Below are positions 45,501 through 56,410 of a stretch of DNA of 64,000 bases, in pieces. The notes beneath the pieces were generated by a model. That model did no database searches and had not been told where the DNA came from. It saw nothing but the letters and a program-made list of their open reading frames with translations. A program made the translations under genes and the position numbers. This stretch comes from Aedes albopictus (lineage: Eukaryota; Arthropoda; Insecta; Diptera; Culicidae), in the NCBI RefSeq assembly GCF_035046485.1, contig NC_085136.1:162561963-162625962 (forward strand), read 5' to 3'. Positions within the stretch are counted from its first letter, which is position 1; every line of letters begins with the position of its first letter.

Positions 45501-48339
45501 CCGTTCTTTTTGTTTTCATGCGTGCTCACTCCTATCAAAAAATACAAAAATAAGAAACAAAACAAACAACGCTTCCATCCTTTGTTTTTGAAAATAGGAG
45601 CCACATGCTTAATGAGGGAACCAGTACCCTATGTCCCCTCTGGCTCAAAAGGGTTAAAAAGTGTTACTGTTACAAGGGATTTCAAGGGCGTTTCAAGTAA
45701 TTTCAAAGAATTTAAGGAGATATCAGGAATGTTTTAAGAGCGTTCTGATAGGTTTAAGGAACGTTTGACAGCATTTGAGTGGGTATTGGTGTATTTCAGA
45801 AGGTTTCTTTTAATCCGTTTCAAAGGCATTTCAAGGGCGATTCAATGAGATCATGTATGCAGAGGCGTTCCAAGACATTTCAGGACCCAGTGAAATCCTC
45901 TGAGACGTCCTAAAACTCCCCTGAAATTTCCTTTGCCCCATAAAACGGTTGTTAGGCCCCCTAAAAGGCCCATGAGACTCCCTGAAGTACTCTAGAGACT
46001 TCATAAAGCTCCCTTGATACACCCCTGAGACCTCCTGGAGCCCCCTAAAGCGCACCTAAGACTCCCAGAAACAGCTCTGACATCCCTTGAAACACCCCTG
46101 TGACCTCTCTAGGACTCCCTGGAATTCCCCCTGTAACTCTCTAAAATGCCCATGACACAACCTGGAACGTTCCTGGGTCCCCCTGGAGCCTGATTTTTTT
46201 GAAACACCCCTGAGAGCCTCTGAAACGCTCTTGAGATCCCGTTAAGCAACTCCTGGATTCCCCCTGTAATCCCCTCTGGAACCTCCAGTCCTCCGCTCCT
46301 GAGACCTCCTAAATCACCCCTAAGAGGAACTTTCGACCGCTCATGAAACGCCCATGAACATTCTTAAAGCTCTTCTGAGACCTCTTAGAACCCTGGGACA
46401 CTGTGGGACTCTCTGAACCTTCCTGAGACCTCCTGAAATGGCCTTGAGATTTCCTAAAACGTCTCTGAGAGCCCTTGGAAAGGGAACGTTTGCAACCGTA
46501 AGTAGTAACGGGTTGCTAAATCTCACATCTGATTTTTTTTTAATTTTCTCTATGATGTCATCAAATATATGTGCTGATTCCAATTGGTTAACGAAACTTA
46601 ATAGCTCTGGGTTAGTATGGCTTAGATTTTCATCGAATTATAGTTAAAATGTTTAGTATATTAGCAATGTTGTCTTATGACAATTGGGCGCGCAGTTTAA
46701 GGATACTCACTTCTCCGGCTTACATTAACACAAGTTAATAATCCAATATATGTATTTCAATAATATAGGCATTAACTGATACACTGTCCTGAAAAACTAG
46801 TCATATATGCCCAAATTTACTCTGTGGTAGCTCTTTGAAGTTTTTGCATATTTTTTTTCCAGAGTTTTGTAAGCATAGAGTAGATTCGTGTCTTCCACGC
46901 ATGCAAAAATCGTCAATTGCCAATGTTTAGACTCCATGAAGACGAACAAGATCAGCGAGAAATTTGTTAACTAAACAAACTCATCCAACCTATAAATATG
47001 AGATCAGTGTAAAGCTTTGCATTCAAACTGGCAGTTACCGGTTGCGGTTTGTTATCAAAATATTGAACCAACCAGAAATCACAGCGCAACAGATTGTTTT
47101 CAAAATAAAGTCTTGCACGTTTGATTCATTAGTCAGTTGAGTCTAAATGTTGTGCAAACTGAAAGTGTCTCATAATGAGATTGAATAAGTTGATGTAGAA
47201 TTGAATTCGATCCACGTAAAATCAACGAAGAAATATATCTTTAACTCAGGTACATAACACCAAACAAAGCTTTGGTTTATTTTGCCCACTTATTAGCAAC
47301 ATCAGAAGAAAGAGGGACACAACGCAACGTCTAAGCAAAGGAGGGGTTCTCAGCAAGCCTCGTTAGATAAATGTACGACTCGTGCTATAAAAATCTTCAT
47401 TTTGAAACTCTCTACATCAATAATTATTATTGGGTCATTCATAAAAAAAATCCGTATCTCTAAAATTTTAACAGACTAAACAAAAGCTTGTCCGGTAAGT
47501 ATCCTAAAAAAGACACCTATATTTCAAAAGGGCGTAACTGCTTTTGAATACATCAGCTTCTTTTGAAGTATTGGATTGCATTCAATATTTCTCACGTAAT
47601 TCGCAGATACTAGATAGGTTCTACAACTATTTGGTTTCAAAAAGCATTTACGCCCATTTGAAATTTTGGTGCCCAAATGATCTATTCCTAACATTTCTAA
47701 AGATGCCAACACGCTCTCTGCGCTCTACACTCTGAAGGGAGGGTCAACAAGCAGGGGGACTGCCAAACACACCAAATAAATTTGATGAGAACTAAAGAGA
47801 TTTACCTGCTCCTTCGTAAAGTCCACCAGTCCCTGTCCGGCTAGAAAGTTGTGCCTCGTTTTGTCCATCACCCTTCGGGCCAGTGTAATGGGATGCAGAA
47901 CATCACGTACACCGGCTACACATCCAGCTTTCAAAGTTGCCCCATCCATGATGCTGGCATCCATTTCCACATCTCCGTCGTAGTTCAGCACGGATCCATA
48001 TCCTGCATTAAAGTTGCTATCGCTTTCCATAATCCGCACTGCTTCCTCGACAGCATCCAGCACAGTTCCGTTGTTCATCAGCACCAGGTAGCCGACACGT
48101 GCAGCCAGCTTCGAGCCACGATATTTGCCAGGAATTCTATCCTCGCTGATGGTCCCCGCCCCGCCATGCACCAAAACAATCGGCTCAATATCAGCTATTA
48201 CCACCTACGATAATCGGAAGTGCAATAAACTCATTCAGTCACGTTCCGGCGACACTGTTAGTAAACGACGGTCACTCACATGATCGAAAAGATGAATCAG
48301 CAAAAGCAAAATAATCGGAGAGGATCTAAGCGATCGCAT
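39583..48339 (-). CDS. Isoaspartyl peptidase/L-asparaginase, secreted-type copy
   Basis: Tandem paralogue of the gene at 30.8 kb, same Ntn-hydrolase family. Exons are 48339-48280 (signal peptide), 48204-47806 and 40179-39583; introns of 75 and 7626 bp are both phase 0 with GT-AG sites (gtgagt, gtaaat). The first exon encodes MRSLRSSPIILLLLIHLFDH, a basic start then a hydrophobic core, and splices in frame to VVIADIEPIVLVHGGAG. The product is 351 residues. Landmarks are FNAGYGSVL, MDASIMDGATLKAG, RHNFLAGQG, GGTVGAVAID (catalytic Thr at about 190), ATSTGG and GDTPIIGAGTYAD, all intact. The linker before the Thr is shorter than in the other copy. Secretion or lysosomal targeting is inferred from the signal peptide. 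The long intron holds SINE, foldback and short-period repeat DNA. Confidence 0.9.
40885..41480 (+). repeat. tRNA-derived SINE (probable)
   Basis: An A-box-like ggtgtagtggctgcc and a B-box-like gggttcaatacc near 40893-40950 begin a non-coding element that continues through a pyrimidine-rich and then GC-richer body. The 3' boundary is approximate. It lies in the long intron of the secreted asparaginase gene, antisense to it. Confidence 0.55.
41640..44870. repeat. Large short-period GAATTCCTGGAG repeat block
   Basis: The largest block of the family. The core ggaattcctgga repeats with a basic period of 12 bp. In-frame reading gives a four-residue EFLE periodicity for up to 70-100 codons on one strand and an FLQE-like pattern on the other. 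It is split by a foldback MITE. It lies within the intron of the secreted asparaginase gene. Confidence 0.85.
43251..43605. mobile_element. TTAA foldback MITE inside the repeat block
   Basis: TTAAGGCgaaattggaag at the left pairs with its complement ending cttaag at the right. The arms extend about 150 bp each (ttattaaataacgaag, cgtacacatgta, gtatcttctg). The long arms and TTAA ends match the architecture of the element at 35.3 kb. Confidence 0.85.
44871..45169. other. Intronic unique-looking spacer
   Basis: No repeats or coding sequence recognised. Confidence 0.3.
45170..46480. repeat. Second short-period family (cctgaaacgcccctgagacc-like)
   Basis: Units based on cctgagacctcctgaaacgc recur every 15-30 bp. 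The strand orientation appears to flip near 45.85 kb (ttcaaggggcgtttca on the left, ccttgaaacacccctg on the right). It is distinct in composition from the GAATTCC family. Confidence 0.6.
46481..47520. other. Intronic AT-rich sequence with one dispersed repeat
   Basis: At 47350-47400 the sequence gcaagcctcgttagataaat, then gtacgactcgtgct, is an inverted copy of 20.09-20.13 kb. The remainder is unassigned. Confidence 0.4.
47521..47664. mobile_element. Small MITE with 25-bp inverted ends
   Basis: atttcaaaagggcgtaactg at the left corresponds to the complement of catttacgcccatttgaaat at the right. 144 bp, AT-rich, in the last part of the asparaginase intron. Confidence 0.65.
48280..48339 (-). CDS. 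Signal-peptide exon of the secreted asparaginase copy
   Basis: This 60-nt exon is exactly 20 codons, with ATG at 48339 and a perfect GTGAGT donor immediately after. It joins in phase 0 to the acceptor tag at 48207-48205. The encoded segment is a typical cleavable signal sequence: Arg at 2 and 5, then IILLLLIHLF. Confidence 0.8.
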
Positions 48340-48899
48340 TGTGCTGGTGGAAGGTTCAACCTTTTGCAACTGGTCACAAGCGTGAACTGAGCTGGATCTA
48401 TAAATTGAAAAGTGGCTACCTTTCTACACATTCCCGTTCAAACAAAATGCATGATATTGTTTTCCACAATTGAAGATGGTTCAGGCTGGCTATCTATTGA
48501 ACCCACACATAACCAAAAAGATCGCCATGATATCAAAATGAAAGGCAAGCCATCACCGGTCGTTGTTATCTGCGTGGAATTACAATTGATGCCATTCGCA
48601 TGCGATTAAACTTATCGAACAGGTACTTGGACATAATACTGGGGAGACGCTTATATAAATTTGCATCGGTGAGGGGGAAAAGGTGTTTAAATTATGACTT
48701 TGCAAAGATAATTTTTATTTTTGAGATTCAGCGTTAAACTGCTGTTATCACTTTGGACTCGTGTCTGAAGGCGCCCATGATAATGCCAAATTATCGATGG
48801 TTTGGTCTATTGAGGAAGTTATGTTGAATATTTAGCTAGAACTTAAATGGGTTTGCATTCATAATTTTGAAAGTTATAGCATGATTGGTCACTTAGAAT
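48340..48899. other. Upstream flank of the secreted asparaginase gene
   Basis: It should contain the promoter for the minus-strand gene. A TATAAATT at 48398-48405 (read as AATTTATA on the gene strand) lies about 60 bp upstream of the ATG and could be an AT-rich core element. Confidence 0.35.
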
Positions 48900-49150
48900 A
48901 CATTTGGACATTTTGGAATCAGTTAACCGATTTTCTGAAATTTAGTTCCGGAGCCAAGTTTTGAAAAAAGTTCAATACTGTCATGCGACATTTCAAACAT
49001 CGCGGTTTTTGAAATTCACCATTCTGTGCTAGTTTTACATTGTCCGAAATACTTCTGGCCATTTTGGACCTTATATACGGATTTCCTGCAAAATCGGTTC
49101 CGGTTATTCCGGGATCCATTTTTCGAAAGTAAACAAATACCGTCAAGTGT
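48900..49150. repeat. Two diverged tandem units
   Basis: Units starting near 48927 and 49078 share a ccg-ttt-ctg-aaa...ttccgg-...-tttttgaaa(g)... layout with about 150-bp spacing and clear divergence. Confidence 0.45.
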
Positions 49151-49187
49151 TACTTCAACTTTCTTGATTTTTCAAGATGCATTATTA

Positions 49188-49338
49188 AGGGTCTGTATCA
49201 ATTGGCGAATTAAAATTAATTTTCACTTAAACTTGACAGTTCGATAATTATTTCCTTAGGAAAACTGTCAAGTTTAAGAGTTGAACTGTCAAATTTAAGT
49301 AAAAATTAATTTTAATTCGCCAATTGGTACAGACCCTA
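49188..49338. mobile_element. Foldback MITE, about 150 bp
   Basis: agggtctgtatcaattggcg leads into attaaaattaatttt and is complemented by aaaattaattttaattcgcc plus aattggtacagaccct at the right. The inner arms share aaacttgacag/ctgtcaagttt. Confidence 0.8.
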
Positions 49339-49379
49339 AGAGCTGTTTTTGCGTTATCCGATATATTAGCTACTGCGAT

Positions 49380-50990
49380 TAATTCAGGGGCTCCTCCGAA
49401 AATTCCTCTAGGAATACCTGTATCGAATATTCCAGGGTTTTCTCAAGGTATTCCTTTATGGATTCATCGAGATATTTCTTCAATGAACTTCTCTTAGGAT
49501 TGCACCAGGCAGTCCTTATTGGGGTTTCACTAGTAATTTGTGCAGAGATACCTCCTAGGATTCCTCTAGAAATTTTTACTATAATACCTGCCGGAATTCT
49601 TTTAAGGAACTTCTGGAAGATTGCTCGAAAGATTACTTTGAACAATCCCAACAAGAGTGTTTGAAGGAATCCCAAGAGAAATCTTTAGAAAAATCCCTAT
49701 ACGAATCTCGGGTAATCCTAGGAATAATTTCTGGAAGAATCACAGCAGGGATTGCTTGAGAAATCCAGCTGGAGTTCATGGAGGAAGGCCAAGATGAGAT
49801 CCTGGAGGATTTGCATGAGAAATTGATTCGGAAATCTATGGATAAATTGTCTTGGAAAAAAATCTGGAGGAATCATCGGATGGAACTCCTGGAAGTATCT
49901 TAGAAAAAACAATTTGGATGATTTTTAAGAAGGATTCTAGGATGAATCATTGTGGAAAACTCAGCAGAACTCCTAAGAGGTATTGCTAGATGAAACTGTA
50001 CAGGCATTTCAAGATAAACCTCAATAGAAATGCCTGGGAGAATCCAAAGAGAAATGCCTTCAAGAAATACATGGAACAATATCTAGAAAAGTCCCTGAAA
50101 GAACCGATAGAGGTATTCTGGAGGAATCCATAGGAAGCCCTGAACAATTCGAGGGGGGATTTCTGAAGGAATCCCAGGAAGATTTCCCGGAAGAGTTCCA
50201 GCCAGAGTGCCAGGATAAATTCTTATAGGAATCACCACAAGAATTCCCGGAGTTACCATAGATAGAATTTCTGGAGGAAGAATTTCTGGTAGAACCGCAG
50301 GAGGAGTTATTTGAGGAATCCTTGGAGAAGGGCCAAGATGTGTTTCTGCAACAATTCAATGAGGAATTTCTGGAGGGAACTTTGGATGAAATCTCTGGAA
50401 GCATTCATGGTTTGAAGCCTTGGAGAAATCCCTGGAAGAACAACCGAAGAAATTTCTGCAAGAATTCCAGGAAGTTCTGGAAGGTCCCAGTAAGAAAACC
50501 AGGAGAAAGCTTAAGAGAAATCCGTAGCAAAATTTCTCAAGTAACGCAGTTAGAATTTCTGGGGGAGTAATAATAGATGGAAAAACCGCAGGAAGAATTT
50601 CTTGAGGAATCTCAGCTGAAATTTCTGGAGAAAGGCCGCGAAAGCTCCTGGAAGAATCCCATGAGAAATTACTGGAGTAATCTCTGGAGGAATAATCAAA
50701 TGACCTTCTGGAGCAATCTTATAAATATTGCTATGAATAATTCCAGCAAGAATTCCTAAAGGAATCGCACGACAAATCTCTAGAGAAATCCCTAGAAGCA
50801 CTCCTGAAGGTAATTCAGTAAAATTTTCTGGAGGAGTCCTAGGAAGAAAGGTAGAACCACAGTTGCAATTGCTTGAGGGAGCTGGAATTTCTGGATTAAA
50901 TCTCTGCAGACGTTCCTAGAGGATTCACTGGAGGAACTTCTGGAATAATCCCAAAAAGGTTGTCTTGAATGATCCCACCAAGAATTCACT
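49380..50990. repeat. Short-period GAATTCCTGGAG-type repeat block
   Basis: Degenerate units (gaggaatttctggagggaac, gaagaatttcttgaggaatc) continue throughout. Open frames of 80-115 codons on both strands are products of the repeat. Confidence 0.75.
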
Positions 50991-51690
50991 TCTGTGAGTT
51001 TGAAGTGAGAATTTGAGGAAGTTGATAACCGAGAGTAGCACAAACGATGCATCGAATACAAGTGATGGTGTCGCCGCCGGGCTGTCAGCGCTGGAAACTT
51101 GATGCTAAGCTCTTGCATGCAATTTTCACTGCTAGCACAGAGAACAGACGTCTATCTTTGCTTTCTGCCTTGTGTAAAACTTTGTAACGGTCATATCAGA
51201 GTATGCGGTTATGCTCCCGTTGCGTGGCGCTAGCGTCCCATCACTTACATTGTTGTGTTGTCATTTTTGTTTCCAGTGCTCGCCGTTTTTGGCCGTTTGG
51301 CGCTCGTGTCGCTTTGTGGGCTAGTATATTTTAACGCTAAACACTGCCATCGTGGAGTCAAATCGTCTTTATAAGTGGGGCAGTCTCCGTTGGTGGCGTT
51401 GAGGTACACTTAAACTCTTTACACACAATTTGTACACTGGACATTGGACTACTGGAATCATCCCTAAGAACAATTTGTTTTCTTCTTCACCATGATTTAC
51501 ACTTTACCATACAGCAAATCATTTTCTCCACGGGATTTTTTTCTTCATGTTGCTTGAAATATGGAATTTGGTTTTGTATGAGCCCAATTGTTCTTCTAAC
51601 TTGCGCAAGCTGCATTTTCCTTTATTTTTCATCCTCGTCGCCAAATGTAGTGTTCTCTTGGTGGTGGTTGGAACAAAAATGATTTATTAG
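50991..51690. other. Intergenic, nothing recognised
   Basis: GC-richer from 51050 to 51330, but no conserved frame or exon signal could be supported. Confidence 0.3.
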
Positions 51691-51693
51691 ATA

Positions 51694-51951
51694 CAGTAGA
51701 CGTTCGGTCGGTGCAAACGGTTTAACTGCAATGCTTTCTAACTGCAAGTCCGGTAAGTGCAACAAATTTGCAGTTATCGCACCGCCAAACGTCAAAATGG
51801 TGCGCCATGTTAGCCCTAATGAACAGTCGAATGAATTTTTCGTTCATTTTACGTCAATTGACGGTTTGTTGACACTGTCAGGCGTTGCAGTTATCGAATT
51901 TTCGTTCGCTAAGTGAAACGTAAACATGTTGCAGTTATCGAACGTCTACTG
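51694..51951. mobile_element. 258-bp TA-flanked MITE
   Basis: The left end (ta)cagtagacgttcg is matched by cgaacgtctactg(ta) at the right, with TA duplicated at 51692-51693 and 51952-51953. A subterminal ttgcagttatcg motif is repeated several times. Tc1/pogo-type origin inferred. Confidence 0.8.
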
Positions 51952-52660
51952 TACAGCTAAATGTCAATGATACAATTCATGGCTACTACGATCCTACACA
52001 ACCGCAAGCCGTTTTTCAGTGTAGAGAACGCGAGGAATCGACGCAGTCGGATGTTTGTGAGTAAATGACAGTTTCTTAGAAAGATGATCAACCTTGGAAG
52101 AGTAAACCACCAGCTGTGGCGGAGATGGCGCAAGCAATCCAGATCGCAATGGAAAATCCACAGGCAAAACAGCGGCGAACTCAATTTGCGGCATCAGGAT
52201 CCGCTTCAGGCTCACAACCAAGAAAAAAGTGCGCACGAAAAATGAACTATTAGTATTTTATCCTTCGATTGTAAACCTAGAATAACAAATTATTAAACAA
52301 TTGAGCTCTACAAATAAAGAACTTGGTTTAAAAAATCCTTCTTCACTCCTTCTCACACCCTCTTTTCCTTCTTCTTCCTTTCTCTTCTCTCTCCCCTCAA
52401 ACTCTACATATCATATTTTCATATGTTAGGTGCAACAGCTTTAAAGTTATTATGTTCAATAGATATAGGTATAACATTTTGAGGGGATATTATTTTATAG
52501 TGTTTTTGTAAATCAAATTTACGCTACGAAAAATATTTTTCCAACATTCTAACAACAAAAATAAAACTCATATTTATGGAAAAATGATGCCTAAGATAGA
52601 AGTAAAAGTGCAAGTGTAAAGTGTAAAAGTGACCGAATAAGTAGGGTCTTGTACCATTTG
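51952..52660. other. Intergenic
   Basis: A pyrimidine-rich stretch (ttccttcttcttcctttctc) lies near 52370. No gene is supported. Confidence 0.3.
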
Positions 52661-52663
52661 GGC

Positions 52664-52836
52664 AGGTGTACCTATTTTGGGCACTTGCTGTTATTTCTAC
52701 GTCCATTTCAAACCGATTGATTTGAATTTTTGTATAGAGTTAGGCACGTATAATATCTAACTCTGTACAAAAATTCAAATCAATCGGTTTGAAATTGACT
52801 TAGTTATGGCGGCAAATGCCCAAAATAGGTACACCT
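52664..52836. mobile_element. Foldback MITE, 173 bp
   Basis: aggtgtacctattttgggca is complemented at the right by tgcccaaaataggtacacct. The inner arms tttcaaaccgattgatttga, then atttttgtatagagtta, also pair, leaving a loop of about 15 nt near 52745. Confidence 0.85.
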
Positions 52837-52879
52837 AGCCGTATAATATTCTTGATGATGTGAAGAATATTATACGGCT
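52837..52879. repeat. 43-nt perfect hairpin directly beside the MITE
   Basis: agccgtataatattctt and aagaatattatacggct are perfect 17-nt complements around a 9-nt loop (gatgatgtg). Confidence 0.8.
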
Positions 52880-53044
52880 TAAACTAGTTGGATTTTTTCA
52901 CTTGGGCCAGCGCTATCGCTGGAAATACAATTTACTTATTTTTTGAGCTGTTCCAGTTTAGCTCAGTTTTGTGTGAATCGTACTCATTTTAGAGTAACTT
53001 TTTCTTAGCGTGCATACTATTTGGATAATAGGACGGATTGGTGA

Positions 53045-54086
53045 AGTACTAGATTTGTAGCAATAAGCTGAATTTTAGTATGGTGAGAAGGTCAATTCTC
53101 CGTTTCTGCAATGACATTGTGCAAAAAGCGTGGGTATTATTTTTCTTTGCCTAATTTGATGCTGTTTGAACAAAACATTGGGGAACGGTGTTGTTGTTTT
53201 CTCCATTTCTTGCAACATAAACAACAAAGTTATCCAAAGTTTTGCAAAAAACAGCATCAAATTAGGCAAGGAATCATAATACCCACTAGTGTGGGACACA
53301 AAAAGACATTTTACTCCTGTACACTTTTTGAGTTCCATTTTGGTCCCATATCAACTGTGCAAAATTTCGGATCGATCGGAGAAACTATATTTTAGCGCCA
53401 GCCATTTTACGTTTTCATACGATTTAGTATGGGGAAAATCACTTTTTCGAAGAAAAATCGCCACAGGTTGCTCCTTAACGCCTAAAAATAAATCGATGAA
53501 TGATTTCTGTTGGAAATTTTACGAGGAATCAACCCTCCGAAGACCGCAAAGCGATCTGAGGCATGCGAAAAAAGTTATTGACTGAAAACCGAATGGCATG
53601 CAAACGCTGTTTAACATGTAAGGAATAACAATAAATAATAAAATCTCGTCATTTTATCGATCGGGTGAGGCCTAATAACTTTTTCCACGAACGTCGCATC
53701 GATTTGCTGTCTTCAGAGGTCTGATTCCTAGTAAAGTTTTCTACAAAAATCATTCGTCGACTTATTTTTAGGGATCTAGGGGTGACTCCTAGCGATTTTT
53801 CTTTGCAGGAGTAAAATTTCCCCATAGTAAATCGTATGAAAAACTAAGAATGGCGGGCGCTAAAATATAGTTTTTCCGATCGATCTGAAATTTTGTACAG
53901 TTGATATGAGACCAAAGTGGAACTCGAAAAGTATACAGGAACTTGAGTTTTTTCATTTTTTGTATTTTCCCATATAAACCGTGTACCAGGCTAATACCCA
54001 CGCTTTTTAGACCATTTCATTGCAGAAACGGAGAATTGACCTTCTCACCATACTAAAATTCAGCTCATTACTACAAATCTAGTACT
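53045..54086. mobile_element. 1.04-kb foldback element
   Basis: Arms pair over most of the length: agtactagatttgtag and the tatggtgagaaggtcaattc region at the outside, then ctatattttagcgcc(a/c)gcc and cgattttttctt-type segments within. Identity is high at the ends and lower towards the centre. No intact protein. Confidence 0.82.
53130..53287. mobile_element. Nested 158-bp foldback in the left arm
   Basis: gtgggtattat leads into ctttgcctaatttgatgctg and is complemented by cagcatcaaattaggcaagg then ataatacccac. The outer right arm has the gtgggtatta sequence only once, so this segment was added to the left arm. Confidence 0.7.
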
Positions 54087-54236
54087 ACACCGAACGTGCC
54101 TGCGTTCGAAGTTTAGCGCTAAGTCTTGCCTCTATAGAGGTTGCGCGCTACAATAATGGGCTGTAACTATCATTCTAGTGCTACCTACAATGTTAATGAC
54201 ATTTAGAGTATGAATTGTCTAATATACTAAGCAAAA

Positions 54237-54292
54237 TCTATATAAAAATGAATTTCTGTTCGTTTGTCTGTCTGGCCATTATGGATTCGGAA

Positions 54293-54323
<31 letters not shown>

Positions 54324-54720
54324 CTTCTTCTTCTTCTTCTTCTTCTTCTTCTTCTTCTTCTTCTTCTTCTTCTTCTTCTTCTTCTTCTTCTTCTTCTTCT
54401 TCTTCTTCTTTATGGCTCGACGTTTGCATTGAAACTTGGCCTGCCTCTCTTCAACTTAGTGTTCCTTGAGCACTTCCACAGTTATTAATTGAAGGGCTTT
54501 CTTTGCCTGCCAATGCATGAATTTGTACATTGTGTGGCAAGTACAGTGGTACACTATGCCCAGGGAATCGAGAAAATTTTCTCGACCGGAACGGGAATCG
54601 AAACTGCCGTCTCCAGATTGGCGATCCATAGCCTTAACCACTAGATTAATTGGAGACCTGAACTATTGAACTGATTGGCTTGAAAATTTGCATGTAGGGT
54701 TTTTTTAACCCACGAGCGAT
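54237..54720 (+). mobile_element. Helitron-like 5' fragment carrying a SINE
   Basis: tctatataaaaatgaatttc, then ggattcggaaact, resumes after the SINE as attgaactgattggcttgaa and aatttgcatgtaggg. This resembles widespread insect Helitron-type 5' sequence (recalled). The 3' end is not firmly located. Confidence 0.5.
54294..54659 (-). repeat. Feilai-like tRNA-derived SINE with long (GAA)n tail
   Basis: On the minus strand a tRNA-like head (B box ggttcgattcc degenerated to gtttcgattcccg) starts near 54659. The body matches the second copy at 62.36 kb closely, and the element ends in a run of about 39 GAA units (TTC on the plus strand, 54294-54411). A gaaact/gaact flank resembles a short target duplication. 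Confidence 0.8.
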
Positions 54721-56185
54721 CGCGCTGTTGTATTTTGTACAACACGTTGAGAAAATCTCGCTTTTTGGACCTCATTTTCTTCATAGGACAATCGAGTTCA
54801 AAATGCTGTGCGCTAGTGTAATACCTCGAAATGTGAGACCTCGAAAATCCTGTTCTGCACCTTTTGATTAAATTTAATCTTATAACCTAGAAATTTAGAT
54901 TAACAGCAGCGCCGGTGACTCTAATGCATCCGGAAAATAGGTCAAAATTCAAAGCAAATGTAAACAATAACATACTTTTTTTTTCGTTCCAAATTTAAAA
55001 CGGGCTGCGTAGCACGAGAATCATCACGCGTCATACGGGTGGTTGATTATCAAATTTTGAATGAAGAACTACCGACCACGCATTAATTTCCTAATCTACT
55101 ATGAAACGCATTACTGATTAGAAAGACTTTCAATTTAAACAATTCATTATCAACAGTACCGGTCAGAAGTTTATGATAATTGTTTGTTTATGCGACGAGT
55201 TGCAAAACAATCAGACATTTAACACGATCCATAAATTTAAGTAAATATGTACAAATATTGGTAAATGATCGTATATACACTCACATTAATGAATCACGCA
55301 AGGTAAAAATGAAAACAAACACACATTACACATTTATGATGCAACACCTGCAGTCAAAAGTGCAACATGCGAGCATTATAAATTGAACTGTTTTGTTTGT
55401 TTTTTTTTTGTGTTTGATCATATTGCATAACCTTGCGCAAATCAGTACGGTGTGAATAATTGATATAATTCTGTGCTTTTGGCGGCTACTGTATGCAAGA
55501 ATAACATGATGGTATATTTCAAATTTTGATGAAATAAGTCATCATTTTCACTATCGATGTTTCGTCATCGTGACGGATTTTAACAACAAGTATCGTCTTT
55601 ACGCAAATACTGATCGGAAATATTGTACACAGAATTCAACGCAATTCACTATAATTACGTGTTTGCAATGCTCATTTGAACGTAGTAATTTGAATTGCGT
55701 ATTTTTGGGATTGTTGTCACTAAGTGTTTGTACTAAGTTCATAGACTTAAGGGTAATCATTTCTAAAAAGTTTGCAACAAATTTAATATACTGCCGTTCT
55801 ACGCATGTTATATCGGACTAACAGTAAGACAATTAAGCGTAGAATATATGATATACGAATGTATCTATGTATAACATCTCCGAAGGATGATTCCTTATTC
55901 CAAATTATTAGATCTAGCGCAACATTTGAAAAGCTATATAGGCAGAATGAGAACATTCACGAAATAGAGAAAAATGCGAAGAAATTGACACGGACACGTT
56001 TAATGCTTCTCGTGAGCAATTCGCTCTTTGAAGAAAGCACGACAGCCAAGAACTTGCTGTGACTGAAAACATAGTGACACTAGCCGCTCAACCAAGAAGC
56101 CTCCAATCATGATTTGCGTGAGAACCTATTTGAATACAAAGACATGTTAAGATAGACCCTTTGCAAATGTTACACTGTATATGTG
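54721..56185. other. AT-rich intergenic
   Basis: No coding homology. Open frames of 60-85 codons (55180-56062) are AT-driven and share no recognisable family. Confidence 0.35.
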
Positions 56186-56410
56186 TACACACTTAATTTT
56201 GATTACCGAGTTCGGTAATTTTTTGACGAGATTAGAACTGCTCAGCACCGAGCTCGTTCAACAAAAATGCATTGTTTACCTTTTCCATACGATTTTGACA
56301 GTTGTTTTACTGAACCTCAGTAAAATCGATTACCGAAACTACCGAGATCGTACTGCTGTTCTAATCTCGTCAAAAAAGTACCGAACAGGCAATTCAAAAA
56401 TAAGTGTGTA
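56186..56410. mobile_element. 225-bp MITE with TA ends
   Basis: tacacacttaattttgatta is complemented by the right end reading tacacacttatttttgaatt. The inner arms ttttttgacgagattagaac also pair. Both ends are TA. Confidence 0.85.

Noticed and set aside
54238..54488. Poly-Glu, poly-Ser and poly-Leu open frames
   Set aside because: They are the three readings of one (TTC/GAA)n microsatellite at a SINE tail.
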